A stretch of DNA of 64,000 nt from Paraburkholderia caribensis (GCF_002902945.1 NZ_CP026101.1:930001-994000); one strand, 5' to 3'. Positions 28,851 through 37,988 are shown, counted from the first letter of the stretch. Made by a program: numbers and translations. Notes: generated from the letters alone by a model not told the origin.

Positions 28851-30641
28851 ATGAGCTACACGGCACCCATCAAGGACATGATGTTCGCGATGCAGGAACT
28901 GGCCGGACTGGATGACATCGCCGCGCTGCCCGGCTTTGACGATGCAAACGCTGAAACCGCGCAAGCCGTGCTCGAAGAATCCGCGAAGCTGTGCGGGGAA
29001 GTGCTGGCGCCGCTGAACGTCGAAGGCGACAGGAACCCGAGCAGCTGGAAAGACGGCCACGTCACGGCGACGCCCGGTTTCGCCGATGCATTCCGCCAGT
29101 TCGCCGCAGGCGGCTGGCAGGGCGTGCAGCATCCCGTCGAATACGAAGGCCAGGGCTTGCCGAAGCTGATCGCAACGGCCTGTATCGAGATGCTGAACGC
29201 GTCGAACCTGTCGTTCGCGCTGTGCCCGCTGCTGACGGATGGCGCGATCGAGGCGCTGCTCACGGCAGGCAGCGACGCCCAGAAAAAGACCTACGTGCCG
29301 AAGCTGATTTCCGGCGAATGGACGGGCACGATGAACCTCACCGAGCCGCAGGCGGGCTCCGATCTCGCGCTGGTGCGCACGCGCGCCGAGCCGCAGGGCG
29401 ACGGTTCGTTCAAGCTGTTCGGCACGAAGATTTTCATCACGTGGGGCGAGCACGACATGGCGGACAACATCGTCCACCTCGTGCTCGCGCGTACGCCGGA
29501 TGCGCCCGAGGGCGTGAAGGGCATTTCGCTGTTCGTCGTGCCGAAGTTTCTCGTCAACGAGGACGGCTCGCTGGGCGAGCGTAACGACGTGCATTGCGTG
29601 TCGATCGAACACAAGCTCGGGATCAAGGCGAGCCCGACGGCCATGCTTCAGTTCGGTGATCACGGTGGCGCAATCGGTCACCTGATCGGTGAAGAGAATC
29701 GCGGCCTCGAATACATGTTCATCATGATGAACGCGGCGCGGTTTGCGGTCGGCATGCAGGGCGTGGCGATATCGGATCGTGCGTACCAGAAGGCGGTTGC
29801 GTACGCGAAGGAGCGCGTGCAGAGCCGGCCGGTTGACGGCTCCGCGAAGCAGGCCGTGTCGATCATTCATCATCCCGACGTGCGCCGCATGCTGTCGACG
29901 ATGCGCGCACTCACGGAAGGCTCGCGCGCGCTGGCCTACGTCGCGGCCTCGCACAGCGATCTCGCGCACCGCCATCCCGACGAGGCAAAGCGTGCGGAGC
30001 ATCAGGCGATCTACGAATACCTGGTGCCGATCGTGAAGGGCTGGAGCACGGAGCTGTCGGTGGATGTGACGAGCCTCGGCGTGCAGGTGCATGGCGGCAT
30101 GGGCTTCATCGAGGAAACGGGGGCGGCGCAGTACTATCGCGACGCGCGCATCCTGCCGATCTACGAAGGCACGACGGCCATCCAGGCGAACGATCTCGTC
30201 GGCCGCAAGACGGTGCGTGACGGCGGCGCGGTCGCAAAAGCACTGCTGGCGCAGATTGCGCAGACGGTCGAAGCGCTCAAGCAGCACAAGGGCGCAGCGT
30301 TCGATTCGATGCAGACACATCTGTCACTCGGACACGACGCGCTGCAATCGGCCGTGGCGTATGTCGTCGGGAATGCGAAGCGCGATCCGAATGCGGTATT
30401 CGCGGGCAGCGTGCCGTATCTGAAGCTTGCGGGCATCGTGCTGGGCGGCTGGCAGATGGCGCGCGCGATGCTGGCGGCGCACGAGAAGCACGCGCAGGAC
30501 GCGTCGTTTTATAGCGCGAAGATCGCGACCGCGCAGTTCTTCGCGGAACATGTGCTGCCGCAGGCGGTGGCGTTAGAAGCGTCGATCACCAGCGCGAAGG
30601 GCGGCGAGGGCGTGCTCGCGCTGTCCGAAGATCAGTTCTGA
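28851..30641 (+). CDS. Acyl-CoA dehydrogenase, long C-terminally extended type
   Basis: FAD enzyme oxidising an acyl-CoA thioester to the enoyl-CoA and passing electrons to ETF. At 596 aa it belongs to the longer class with an extra N-terminal helix region and an acyl-CoA dehydrogenase C-terminal domain. Visible motifs: MNLTEPQAGSDLALVRTRAE (FAD/substrate segment), FITWGEHDM, and IYEGTTAIQANDLVGRK, the region with the catalytic glutamate in this class. The ATG at 28851 has AGGGAGGAG upstream. Its position behind etfBA fits the electron path. The chain-length specificity cannot be told from sequence. Confidence 0.92.
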   Translation: MSYTAPIKDMMFAMQELAGLDDIAALPGFDDANAETAQAVLEESAKLCGEVLAPLNVEGDRNPSSWKDGHVTATPGFADAFRQFAAGGWQGVQHPVEYEGQGLPKLIATACIEMLNASNLSFALCPLLTDGAIEALLTAGSDAQKKTYVPKLISGEWTGTMNLTEPQAGSDLALVRTRAEPQGDGSFKLFGTKIFITWGEHDMADNIVHLVLARTPDAPEGVKGISLFVVPKFLVNEDGSLGERNDVHCVSIEHKLGIKASPTAMLQFGDHGGAIGHLIGEENRGLEYMFIMMNAARFAVGMQGVAISDRAYQKAVAYAKERVQSRPVDGSAKQAVSIIHHPDVRRMLSTMRALTEGSRALAYVAASHSDLAHRHPDEAKRAEHQAIYEYLVPIVKGWSTELSVDVTSLGVQVHGGMGFIEETGAAQYYRDARILPIYEGTTAIQANDLVGRKTVRDGGAVAKALLAQIAQTVEALKQHKGAAFDSMQTHLSLGHDALQSAVAYVVGNAKRDPNAVFAGSVPYLKLAGIVLGGWQMARAMLAAHEKHAQDASFYSAKIATAQFFAEHVLPQAVALEASITSAKGGEGVLALSEDQF

Positions 30642-30678
30642 CGACGCCCCATTCGCGTCACGTCGAAAACCAAAGCAG

Positions 30679-30708
30679 AAAAAACAACGGCGCCGTGAGG
30701 CGCCGTTG
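30679..30708 (-). terminator. Rho-independent terminator of dadA
   Basis: A perfect 10-bp inverted repeat CAACGGCGCC / GGCGCCGTTG (30685-30694 and 30699-30708) with loop GTGA. On the minus strand it is followed by six T residues (30684-30679). Confidence 0.88.
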
Positions 30709-30728
30709 CTGTATCCGGGAGAAGCGAA

Positions 30729-32015
30729 TCAGGCGTAAGCCGGACGCGTCTGCCCCGTCGTCTCGCCGAGATAGCGATGCACCGACAGATCGCCGGACTG
30801 GATCGCCGGACGCTTGCCCGAGATCAGGTCGGCGAGCAGTTGGCCTGAGCCGCACGACATCGTCCAGCCGAGCGTGCCGTGTCCCGTGTTCAGGAACAGG
30901 TTCGACACGGGCGTGCGGCCGACGATCGGCGTGCCGTCCGGCGTCATCGGGCGCAGGCCCGTCCAGAACGTTGCCTTCGACGTATCGCCGCCGCCGGGGA
31001 ACAGGTCGTTCACGCACATTTCGAGCGTCTCGCGGCGCGCCTGCTTCAGCTTCTTGTCGAAACCCACGATCTCCGCCATCCCGCCGACGCGGATCCGGTC
31101 GTCGAAACGCGTAATCGCGATCTTGTACGTCTCGTCGAGCACCGTCGAGACGGGCGCCGACTCGGGATTGACGATAGGCGCGGTGATCGAGTAGCCCTTG
31201 AGCGGATACACGGGAATCTTGACGACGCCCGACAGGAACTTCGTCGAGTAAGAACCCAGCGCGACGACGAAGCTGTCCGCGCGCACCATCTCGCTGCCGC
31301 ACTTCACGCCGGCGATGCGCTCGCCTTCCAGCGCCAGGGCGTCGATCGGCGTGTTGTAGCGGAACTTGACGCCCAACTGTTCAGCGAGCGCGGCAAGACG
31401 CGTCGTGAACAACTGGCAGTCGCCCGTTTCGTCGCCCGGCAGACGCAGGCCGCCCGTCAGCTTGTGCGCTGTCGCGGCGAGGGCGGGTTCGGCACGCGCG
31501 AGATCGCCCGGCATCAGCAGTTCGTACGGCACGTTCGCATCCTCGAGCACGGCGATGTCCTTCGCCGCGCCATCGAGTTGCTGTTGCGTGCGGAACAGTT
31601 GCAGCGTGCCGCCCGTGCGCCCTTCGTACTGGATGCCCGTTTCGGCGCGCAGCGCCTGCAGGCAATCACGGCTGTATTCGGCGAGACGCACCATGCGGCC
31701 CTTGTTGACGGCATAGCGCGCGGACGTGCAGTTCTGCAGCATCTGCCACATCCATTGCAGCTGAAACTGCGTGCCGTCGAGCCGGATGGCGAGCGGCGCG
31801 TGTTTCTGGAACATCCATTTGACGGCCTTCAGCGGCACGCCCGGCGCCGCCCACGGCGCAGCGTAGCCCGGCGAAATCTGGCCGGCGTTGGCAAAGCTGG
31901 TTTCGAGCGCAGGGCCCGCTTCGCGGTCGATCACGGTGACTTCGTGTCCCGCGCGCGCAAGATAATAGGCGGTCGTAACCCCAACGACGCCACTGCCCAG
32001 AACGACGACTCGCAT
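30729..32015 (-). CDS. dadA: D-amino acid dehydrogenase
   Basis: FAD enzyme deaminating D-amino acids (chiefly D-alanine) and feeding electrons to the respiratory chain. The 428-aa protein has the dinucleotide motif VVVLGSGVVGVTTAYYLARAG at its N-terminus, the segment ETSFANAGQISPGYAAPWAAPG (family signature, quoted in part), and late GLRPMTPDGTPIVGRTPVSN, all typical of DadA. It is divergent from an Lrp-family regulator, the usual control arrangement for dad genes. No alanine racemase gene is beside it, unlike in E. coli dadAX. Confidence 0.95.
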   Translation of the reverse strand: MRVVVLGSGVVGVTTAYYLARAGHEVTVIDREAGPALETSFANAGQISPGYAAPWAAPGVPLKAVKWMFQKHAPLAIRLDGTQFQLQWMWQMLQNCTSARYAVNKGRMVRLAEYSRDCLQALRAETGIQYEGRTGGTLQLFRTQQQLDGAAKDIAVLEDANVPYELLMPGDLARAEPALAATAHKLTGGLRLPGDETGDCQLFTTRLAALAEQLGVKFRYNTPIDALALEGERIAGVKCGSEMVRADSFVVALGSYSTKFLSGVVKIPVYPLKGYSITAPIVNPESAPVSTVLDETYKIAITRFDDRIRVGGMAEIVGFDKKLKQARRETLEMCVNDLFPGGGDTSKATFWTGLRPMTPDGTPIVGRTPVSNLFLNTGHGTLGWTMSCGSGQLLADLISGKRPAIQSGDLSVHRYLGETTGQTRPAYA

Positions 32016-32120
32016 AGCTGCTCCTAAAGGTCGGAAGGCTCGCAGCGTGGTGGAAAACCCCGTTCTTCGCGTTTTTGTTCGATAGACGAGGTGGTTTGCC
32101 GCATGCCTAGTGTTAACCGC

Positions 32121-32126
32121 TATACT
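32121..32126 (+). promoter_or_regulatory. Candidate -10 box of the Lrp-family regulator
   Basis: TATACT 55 bases before the start, within an AT-rich divergent region (32016-32180) that stands out against the GC-rich surroundings. A TTGCCG sits 19 bases upstream as a weak -35. The AT-rich tract (about 32140-32180) is the kind of DNA Lrp proteins bind, so the regulator may act on itself and on dadA. Confidence 0.4.
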
Positions 32127-32180
32127 ATTTGCGTCGAGGTAGGTTTTGTTATTGTATTTTTCAGATTTTCAGTAAAAACC

Positions 32181-32669
32181 ATGCGTACACAGCGTCAGCC
32201 CGTTCGAGCGCTCGACAAACTCGATCACAAGATCCTGAAAATCCTCCAGCAGGATGGCCGGATCGCCATGAAGGAACTGGCCGAGCAGGTGGGTCTTTCC
32301 GTGACGCCGTGCATCGAGCGCGTCAAGCGCATGGAGCGCGACGGCGTCATTACGGGCTATCACGCGCGCGTGAATCCGGCGGAACTGGGCGCGGCATTGC
32401 TGGTGTTCGTCGAGATCACGCTCGATCACAAGAGCGGCAACATGTTCGACCAGTTCCGGCGCGAAGTGCAGAAGATTCCCGAGGTGCTCGAATGCCATCT
32501 CGTGTCGGGCGATTTCGACTATCTGATCAAGGCGCGCATCGGCGAAATGGCCGACTACCGAAAGCTGCTTGGCGACATACTCCTGCAACTGCCGGGCGCG
32601 GTGCAGTCGAAAAGCTATGTCGTGATGGAAGAAATCAAGGAAACGCTGAACATTGCTGTAGGCGAGTGA
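32181..32669 (+). CDS. Lrp/AsnC-family transcriptional regulator
   Basis: A 162-aa regulator: an N-terminal winged helix-turn-helix (LDHKILKILQQDGRIAMKEL and LSVTPCIERVKRMERDGVI, residues about 12-70) and a C-terminal RAM effector domain (LLVFVEITLDHKSGNMFDQF to the end). Closest by pattern are Lrp and BkdR. It most likely senses an amino acid such as alanine or leucine and controls the divergent dadA. The ATG at 32181 is chosen because the 30 codons before it are unlike Lrp N-termini. Confidence 0.92.
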   Translation: MRTQRQPVRALDKLDHKILKILQQDGRIAMKELAEQVGLSVTPCIERVKRMERDGVITGYHARVNPAELGAALLVFVEITLDHKSGNMFDQFRREVQKIPEVLECHLVSGDFDYLIKARIGEMADYRKLLGDILLQLPGAVQSKSYVVMEEIKETLNIAVGE

Positions 32670-32736
32670 CGCTTACGGCGTGACTCGCGCAAGGCCGAAC
32701 CGGCCGCTCAAGTCACGCTCGACAAAAGCTGTAAAC

Positions 32737-32754
32737 ACTGTATATTTGTACAGT
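32737..32754 (+). promoter_or_regulatory. LexA (SOS) operator
   Basis: ACTGTATATTTGTACAGT contains CTG-N10-CAG with an AT-rich core and palindromic flanks, very close to the E. coli LexA consensus. It ends 26 bases before the radical SAM gene start, so LexA bound here would block its promoter. Confidence 0.85.
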
Positions 32755-32780
32755 ATTCAGCATTGCTTTTGCCGTGTGCC

Positions 32781-33935
32781 GTGACCGACTACGATCGAGA
32801 CATTCCCGAATTTCCAATCGCGCCGCCCGCTCCGCGCAAGGGGCGCGGCGCGGTCACGAATGTGCAGGGCCGCTACGAAGTGGACCAGCGCGAGGCCGTC
32901 GACGACGGCTGGATCGCGCCGTCGGAAGAGGAAAGCGGGCGTCCCGCGTTGCGCACGCAGCTATTCGAGGAACGCGCCAAAAGCATCCTCACGCACAACC
33001 AGTCGCCCGATATTCCGTTCAGCGTGTCGCTGAATCCGTATCGCGGGTGCGAGCATGGCTGTATCTATTGCTTCGCGCGGCCTACGCACAGTTATCTTGG
33101 CCTGTCGCCGGGCCTCGACTTCGAAAGCCGGATCTACGCAAAGGTCAACGCGCCGGAACTGCTCGCGCGTGAAATGGCGAAGAAATCCTATGTGCCGGAG
33201 CCGATCGCGCTGGGCGTGAATACGGACGCATGGCAACCCGTCGAACGGGATCTCAAGCTGACGCGGCGCGTGATCCAGGTCTTGAGCGAGCACAACCAGG
33301 CGTTCGCCGCGATCACCAAGAACTCGCTGATCGAGCGCGATATCGATCTGCTGGCGCCGATGGCCGCGAAAGGGCTGATGATGGCGGCCATCACCATTAC
33401 GACGCTCGACGCCGACATCGCTCGCACGCTGGAGCCGCGCGCTGCCACGCCCGCGCGGCGGCTCAGGACGATTCGCGCGTTGAGCGAGGCGGGCATCCCG
33501 GTGGGTGTGAGCATTGCGCCCGTAATTCCGTTCGTCACCGAGCAGGATATGGAGCGCGTGCTGGAGGCCTGCGCGGAAGCGGGCGCGACGAGCGCGAGCT
33601 ATATCGTGTTGCGTCTGCCTTGGGAAGTTGCGCCGCTCTTCAAGGGGTGGCTGGAAGCGCATTTCCCCGACCGCGCCGAGCGCGTGATGAATCGCGTGCG
33701 CGACATGCGCGGCGGCAAGGACTACGACGCGTCGTTTTCGACGCGTATGAAAGGCGAGGGGCTATGGGCTGATCTGCTCAAGCAGCGTTTTGCGAACGCG
33801 GTACGGCGGCTTGGTCTCAATGCGCGCAATCACGGCATTCTCGACATGTCGCATTTCAAGCGCGCCGAGTCACCCAAACCGCGTAAGCCGGCTACGCCGG
33901 ACACGCCGGACACGCCTCAATTGAGTCTTTTCTGA
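32781..33935 (+). CDS. PA0069-family radical SAM protein
   Basis: A 384-aa radical SAM enzyme of the SPL-like Rv2578c/PA0069 group. The Fe-S cluster motif is CEHGCIYCFARPTH (CxxxCxxC). SVSLNPYRG lies just before it, and PIALGVNTDAWQPVERDLKLT, a typical family segment, follows. The chemistry is not established; distant similarity to spore photoproduct lyase suggests a nucleic-acid role. The LexA box directly upstream supports a part in the SOS response. GTG at 32781 (MTDYDRDIPEF) is preferred over the TTG six codons upstream. The protein ends in a Pro/Thr-rich tail. Confidence 0.9.
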   Translation: MTDYDRDIPEFPIAPPAPRKGRGAVTNVQGRYEVDQREAVDDGWIAPSEEESGRPALRTQLFEERAKSILTHNQSPDIPFSVSLNPYRGCEHGCIYCFARPTHSYLGLSPGLDFESRIYAKVNAPELLAREMAKKSYVPEPIALGVNTDAWQPVERDLKLTRRVIQVLSEHNQAFAAITKNSLIERDIDLLAPMAAKGLMMAAITITTLDADIARTLEPRAATPARRLRTIRALSEAGIPVGVSIAPVIPFVTEQDMERVLEACAEAGATSASYIVLRLPWEVAPLFKGWLEAHFPDRAERVMNRVRDMRGGKDYDASFSTRMKGEGLWADLLKQRFANAVRRLGLNARNHGILDMSHFKRAESPKPRKPATPDTPDTPQLSLF

Positions 33936-33943
33936 ATGCGACC

Positions 33944-34411
33944 TTATTGCGAGATCGCTTTTGCGGCCTCGACTTGCGATTCGAAGTAGGTCTGGAACGA
34001 CAGCGCGAGTCCCGTCATTAGCAGGAATGCGCCGATCAGCAGCGAAAAGATCACGACGAAGATAACGGTCCAGCCGGAGCGGCTCTGCTGGCCGGTGTCG
34101 GCGTTGAACTGGGCGTCCCATTTTTCGTCGGGGCGCAGGCCGTAGACGATCGCCGCGAGGAAAGCCGCCAGCATCGACACGGCACCGGGAAAGGCGAGCG
34201 CCCAGCCCATGATCGCGGCGCGTTCGGTGGCGGCGAGCAGCATGAAGCCAGGAATGCCGATGATCGTCCCAACGAGGTGCGCCCAACCCCACACGTCGCG
34301 CAAACCGTACAGATAGAAGCGGTGCGCGCCGAGCGTGCCGAAGAAGAAAGCGAGCGCGGCGGTGAGGGTCTTCGAGCGAAAGCGCGAGTGATGCGTAGCG
34401 ACGGTGGCCAT
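33944..34411 (-). CDS. TM2-domain membrane protein
   Basis: A 155-aa protein with about four hydrophobic segments. The first part is a TM2/NINE-type module with LAFFFGTLGAHRFYLYGLRD, in which the G-x-H-R-F-Y motif is diagnostic. The remainder holds two further helices (MGWALAFPGAVSMLAAFLAA and VIFVVIFSLLIGAFLLMTG). Function is unknown. The ATG at 34411 begins MATVATHHSRF; the frame stays open for 69 more codons, but these look non-native. It converges on the radical SAM gene with 8 bases between stops. Confidence 0.85.
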   Translation of the reverse strand: MATVATHHSRFRSKTLTAALAFFFGTLGAHRFYLYGLRDVWGWAHLVGTIIGIPGFMLLAATERAAIMGWALAFPGAVSMLAAFLAAIVYGLRPDEKWDAQFNADTGQQSRSGWTVIFVVIFSLLIGAFLLMTGLALSFQTYFESQVEAAKAISQ

Positions 34412-34812
34412 GAGCGTGAGCGACAGGGTGACGGACGGCTTCTGAGGCTGCGGAATCCACGCACAGCCGTCGCGCATTCTACGCTGGCCGCATTGCGCGC
34501 GGCACTTGTGGAAACTTATGCCGGCATTCCGCGGTGGGGCGGCGCGAAGCGGATGTGACCCGGAAACGGAAACGGCGCGCAGGCGCAGCGTGGCATCCGC
34601 GCGACGGTGCCCTGACATATAGGCAAAATCGCATCAGCAAGCGCCTCATGTCGCTCCCATCGTGCTTGTACGGGCCCATGTGGCCTGGCCATCGAGGCTT
34701 GCCCGCAGCGTCCCGGCTCAGTTTATCCCGCTAAGTGTTTGTTGTGCTTTCGGTTTCCGGCTATAATCGCGTGTTTCAGTAGTTTCGAACCCCGGTTTTC
34801 AAGGATTCTAGT
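34412..34812. other. Divergent intergenic region TM2 gene / rpsP
   Basis: A 401-base gap with no credible gene. It holds the rpsP promoter (34739-34767) and, on the minus strand at 34481-34476, a TAGAAT that may be the -10 of the TM2 gene. Nothing else stands out. Confidence 0.55.
34739..34767 (+). promoter_or_regulatory. Sigma-70-type promoter of the rpsP-rimM-trmD-rplS operon
   Basis: TTGTTG (34739-34744) and a consensus TATAAT (34762-34767) are separated by 17 bases. Transcription would start near 34774, about 39 bases before rpsP. Confidence 0.7.
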
Positions 34813-35067
34813 ATGGTCATCATCCGCTTGGCTCGTGGCGGCTCGAAGAAGCGCCCTTTCTACAACATCGTCGCAACCGATTCGCGTAACCGTCGTGACG
34901 GCCGCTTCATCGAGCGCGTTGGTTTCTACAACCCGGTCGCCACGAAGGGTGAGTCGCTGCGTATCGCTCAAGACCGCCTGACGTACTGGCAAGGCGTTGG
35001 CGCGCAACTGTCGCCGACCGTCCAGCGTCTGGTGAAGGAAGCGCAAAAGGCGCAACCGGCTGCTTAA
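34813..35067 (+). CDS. rpsP: 30S ribosomal protein S16
   Basis: Small-subunit protein needed for 30S assembly. The 84-aa product [20 protein letters not shown]... is a textbook S16 start, with [19 protein letters not shown] following. First gene of the conserved rpsP-rimM-trmD-rplS operon, with a strong promoter 46 bases upstream. Confidence 0.98.
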
Positions 35068-35163
35068 GTGCAGTGTTACGGTACATCGTCGGCTCGTGCG
35101 GCAGTGGTTCTGCGCGAGTCCGAGGTGTGCAGGTTTGACGTATGCAGGGCTTGAGGTTCGCTG

Positions 35164-35868
35164 ATGTCGGAGCGTGATTCGGATAGTTCAGGACGCGCCA
35201 AGGCGAAAACACAGCCTGGCGCGCGAGCGTCGTTTGGCGCGTTTGTCCGCAAGCCGGTCGAACGGGCCGCGGCGAATGCCGCAACGGCCGAAGCTGCGCA
35301 AGGCATGCAGGCTGAATCGGCGGAAAGCTGGCCCGACGACGCTGTCGAAGTCGGCGCAATCGTCGATGCATACGGTCTCAAAGGCTGGGTGAAGGTGGCC
35401 GCGCATGCGGACGCCGGTCAGGGCGGCGACGCCTTGCTCAGTGCCAAACGCTGGTGGCTCGAGAAGGGCCGCGAGCGCAAATCGGCGCCCCGCCTGCAGT
35501 CCAAGGTTCATGGCGACAGCATCGTTGCGCAACTCGGCGGCCTGGCTGACCGGGATGCTGCATTCGCGATGCGTGGCCATCGCGTCTACGTGCGTCGCAG
35601 CGATTTCCCTGCGCTCGGAACCGACGAATTCTACTGGGTCGACCTGCTGGGCCTCGATGTTGTGAACGAGGCGGGGGTCGAACTCGGCAAGGTTGCAGAT
35701 CTGATCGACAACGGTGCGCAGTCGGTGTTGCGCATCGAATATCCGGCTACCGGGAAAGACGGCGAGCCGGTCACCGGCGAGCGCCTGATCCCGTTCGTCG
35801 GCGTCTTCATCAAAACGGTAGATCAGGCGGCGAAGAAGATCATCGTCGACTGGGAAGCCGATTACTAA
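35164..35868 (+). CDS. rimM: 16S rRNA processing protein
   Basis: Assembly factor for the 30S head that binds S19. The 234-aa protein carries an N-terminal extension of about 55 residues rich in Ala, Arg and Lys that is not part of the core fold, then the RimM domain (VEVGAIVDAYGLKGWVKVAA) and a PRC-barrel (FYWVDLLGLDVVNEAGVELG). The long extension is common in Burkholderia RimM. The ATG at 35164 is kept, though a later start inside the extension cannot be excluded. Lies between rpsP and trmD. Confidence 0.95.
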   Translation: MSERDSDSSGRAKAKTQPGARASFGAFVRKPVERAAANAATAEAAQGMQAESAESWPDDAVEVGAIVDAYGLKGWVKVAAHADAGQGGDALLSAKRWWLEKGRERKSAPRLQSKVHGDSIVAQLGGLADRDAAFAMRGHRVYVRRSDFPALGTDEFYWVDLLGLDVVNEAGVELGKVADLIDNGAQSVLRIEYPATGKDGEPVTGERLIPFVGVFIKTVDQAAKKIIVDWEADY

Positions 35869-35893
35869 AACATTTCGCTTTACGGAGAGAGCG

Positions 35894-36661
35894 ATGCAGT
35901 TCGATATCGTTACGCTCTTTCCTGACATGTTTCGCGCGCTGACCGACTGGGGTATTACGAGCCGTGCGGCGAAGCAGGAGCGATATGGGTTGCGCACGTG
36001 GAATCCGCGTGATTTCACAACCGACAACTACCGCACGATCGACGATCGCCCGTACGGCGGCGGCCCCGGCATGGTGATGCTGGCCAAGCCGCTGGAAGAC
36101 GCGATCGGCGCCGCGAAGGCGGCGCAGGCGGAGCAGGGCATCGAAGGCGCGCGCGTCGTGATGATGTCGCCGCAAGGCGCCACGCTCAATCACGACAAGG
36201 TCATGCGCTTTGCCGCCGAGCCTGGTCTGATTTTGCTGTGCGGGCGCTACGAAGCGATCGATCAACGTCTGATCGACCGCGTCGTCGACGAAGAAGTCAG
36301 CCTCGGCGACTTCGTGCTGTCGGGTGGGGAGTTGCCGGCCATGGCGTTGATCGATGCCGTCGTGCGTCATCTGCCGGGTGTGCTGAATGATGCACAATCG
36401 GCGGTGCAGGACAGTTTCGTCGATGGCTTGCTCGATTGCCCGCACTACACGCGTCCCGAGGAATACGACGGCGTGCGTGTGCCGGATGTGCTGCTCGGCG
36501 GCCATCATGCGGAAATCGAGTTGTGGCGGCGGCGCGAAGCGTTGCGCAATACGCTGGTCAAGCGGCCCGATCTGATCGTTCAGGCCAGAAAGAACAAGTT
36601 GTTGAGCCGTGCCGACGAGGCGTGGCTCGCAAATCTCGCCAAGGAAGCAGCGAAGCATTGA
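35894..36661 (+). CDS. trmD: tRNA (guanine37-N1)-methyltransferase
   Basis: Methylates G37 next to the anticodon and so prevents +1 frameshifting. The 255-aa SPOUT enzyme starts MQFDIVTLFPDMF, with RPYGGGPGMVMLAKPLEDAI, the trefoil-knot segments LLCGRYEAIDQRLID and SLGDFVLSGGELPAMALIDA, and DCPHYTRPEEYDG, all diagnostic. A GGAGAG ribosome site precedes the ATG. Third gene of the rpsP operon. Confidence 0.98.
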   Translation: MQFDIVTLFPDMFRALTDWGITSRAAKQERYGLRTWNPRDFTTDNYRTIDDRPYGGGPGMVMLAKPLEDAIGAAKAAQAEQGIEGARVVMMSPQGATLNHDKVMRFAAEPGLILLCGRYEAIDQRLIDRVVDEEVSLGDFVLSGGELPAMALIDAVVRHLPGVLNDAQSAVQDSFVDGLLDCPHYTRPEEYDGVRVPDVLLGGHHAEIELWRRREALRNTLVKRPDLIVQARKNKLLSRADEAWLANLAKEAAKH

Positions 36662-36807
36662 GCTTCGCGCAACGAAGCGGGGTCAAGGCGGAGCCGTCCA
36701 TGCGTGGCCGGTTCCAGATGTGAACCCATCCTCTATCGGGGCCGTAGCCGAACGCGCGCAGCGCGAGGCAGGTACGAACGCCGACAAGATGGCAACAGGA
36801 GTCAGTA

Positions 36808-37197
36808 ATGAATCTGATTGCAAAACTCGAGCAGGAAGAAATCGAGCGCGCGCTCGCAGGCAAAACCATCCCCGAATTCGCTCCCGGCGATACGGTGATC
36901 GTCAGCGTCAACGTGGTTGAAGGTAACCGCAAGCGCGTTCAGGCTTACGAAGGCGTCGTGATCGCGAAGCGTAATCGTGGCCTCAATTCGTCGTTCATCG
37001 TCCGCAAGATTTCGTCGGGCGAAGGCGTCGAGCGTACGTTCCAGACGTATTCGCCGCTGCTGGCAAGCATCGTCGTCAAGCGTCGTGGCGATGTGCGTCG
37101 TGCGAAGCTGTACTACCTGCGCGAACGTTCGGGCAAGTCGGCTCGAATCAAAGAAAAGCTGGTGTCGAAAGACCGCGCTGCAGCTGCTCAAGAGTAA
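36808..37197 (+). CDS. rplS: 50S ribosomal protein L19
   Basis: Large-subunit protein at the 30S-50S interface. The 129-aa product begins MNLIAKLEQEEIERAL and has the L19 signature FAPGDTVIVSVNVVEGNRKR and GVERTFQTYSPLLASI. The tail of 15 or so residues (VSKDRAAAAQE) is typical of Burkholderia. It closes the rpsP-rimM-trmD-rplS operon, 146 bases after trmD, and is followed by a strong terminator. Confidence 0.97.
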   Translation: MNLIAKLEQEEIERALAGKTIPEFAPGDTVIVSVNVVEGNRKRVQAYEGVVIAKRNRGLNSSFIVRKISSGEGVERTFQTYSPLLASIVVKRRGDVRRAKLYYLRERSGKSARIKEKLVSKDRAAAAQE

Positions 37198-37207
37198 AAG
37201 CTGTAAG

Positions 37208-37235
37208 AAAAAGCACCCTCCGCGGGTGCTTTTTT
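37208..37235 (+). terminator. Rho-independent terminator after rplS
   Basis: AAAAAGCACCC (37208-37218), loop TCCGC, and GGGTGCTTTTTT (37224-37235) form an 11-bp stem with a T-run. Confidence 0.9.
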
Positions 37236-37289
37236 GTTTGCCAGGTCAAAATAGAGTCGTGTCCACTCGCGCTCGTTTCGAGACTTCCA

Positions 37290-37988
37290 TTGACCGCGCC
37301 TTCCCGTCCCTCCCGTCCCGTTTTTGATCCCGAAAGCTTGCCTGTTGAACCGGCGGATATCGATCTGCCTGCCATCGCGCCAGAGCGCCTGACGCCGGAC
37401 GGCCTGCGCGCACGCTTCGAGCAAAACGTGCCATGGGAGCAGGAGACGCGCGAAGTGCGGTGGCGCGAAACAGGCGATCCCCGCGTCGCCGCCGTGCTGG
37501 TGGCGCTCGTCGTGCGTGACGGCGGCTTGACCGTGCTGCTCACGCAGCGCACCGCGCATCTGAACGATCACGCGGGGCAGGTGAGTTTCCCCGGCGGCCG
37601 TCACGAGCCTCACGACGCCACCACGACGGCAACTGCCTTGCGCGAAGCGCAGGAAGAAGTCGGCCTCGATCCGTCGCGCGTCGAGGTGCTGGGCGCGTTG
37701 CCCGAATACCTGACGGGCACGGGTTTTCGCGTGACGCCCGTGGTCGGTCTCGTGCATCCGCCGTTCACAGTGCAGGCAGATACGTTCGAGGTAGCGGAGA
37801 TTTTCGAAGTCCCACTAGGCTTTTTGATGGACCCGAAGAATCACGAGGTCCGCGTGCTGAGTTGGGAAGGCGGCGAGCGTCGTTTTTTTGCAATGCCGTA
37901 TCCGCGCGGCGAGGTAGGCGGCGATTACTTCATCTGGGGCGCAACGGCGGGCATGTTGCGCAATTTCTATCGCTTCCTCGCCGCATGA
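37290..37988 (+). CDS. NUDIX hydrolase, CoA pyrophosphatase-like
   Basis: A 232-aa NUDIX protein of the NudL/CoAse group. The Nudix box is GGRHEPHDATTTATALREAQ followed by EEVGL, and the CoA-type extension SFPGGRHEP precedes it. It would split CoA or related dinucleotides into 4'-phosphopantetheine and 3',5'-ADP. The assigned start is a TTG at 37290, with no good ATG upstream in frame and no clear ribosome site; the exact start is uncertain. It lies just after the rplS terminator, so it needs its own promoter. Confidence 0.85.
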   Translation: MTAPSRPSRPVFDPESLPVEPADIDLPAIAPERLTPDGLRARFEQNVPWEQETREVRWRETGDPRVAAVLVALVVRDGGLTVLLTQRTAHLNDHAGQVSFPGGRHEPHDATTTATALREAQEEVGLDPSRVEVLGALPEYLTGTGFRVTPVVGLVHPPFTVQADTFEVAEIFEVPLGFLMDPKNHEVRVLSWEGGERRFFAMPYPRGEVGGDYFIWGATAGMLRNFYRFLAA

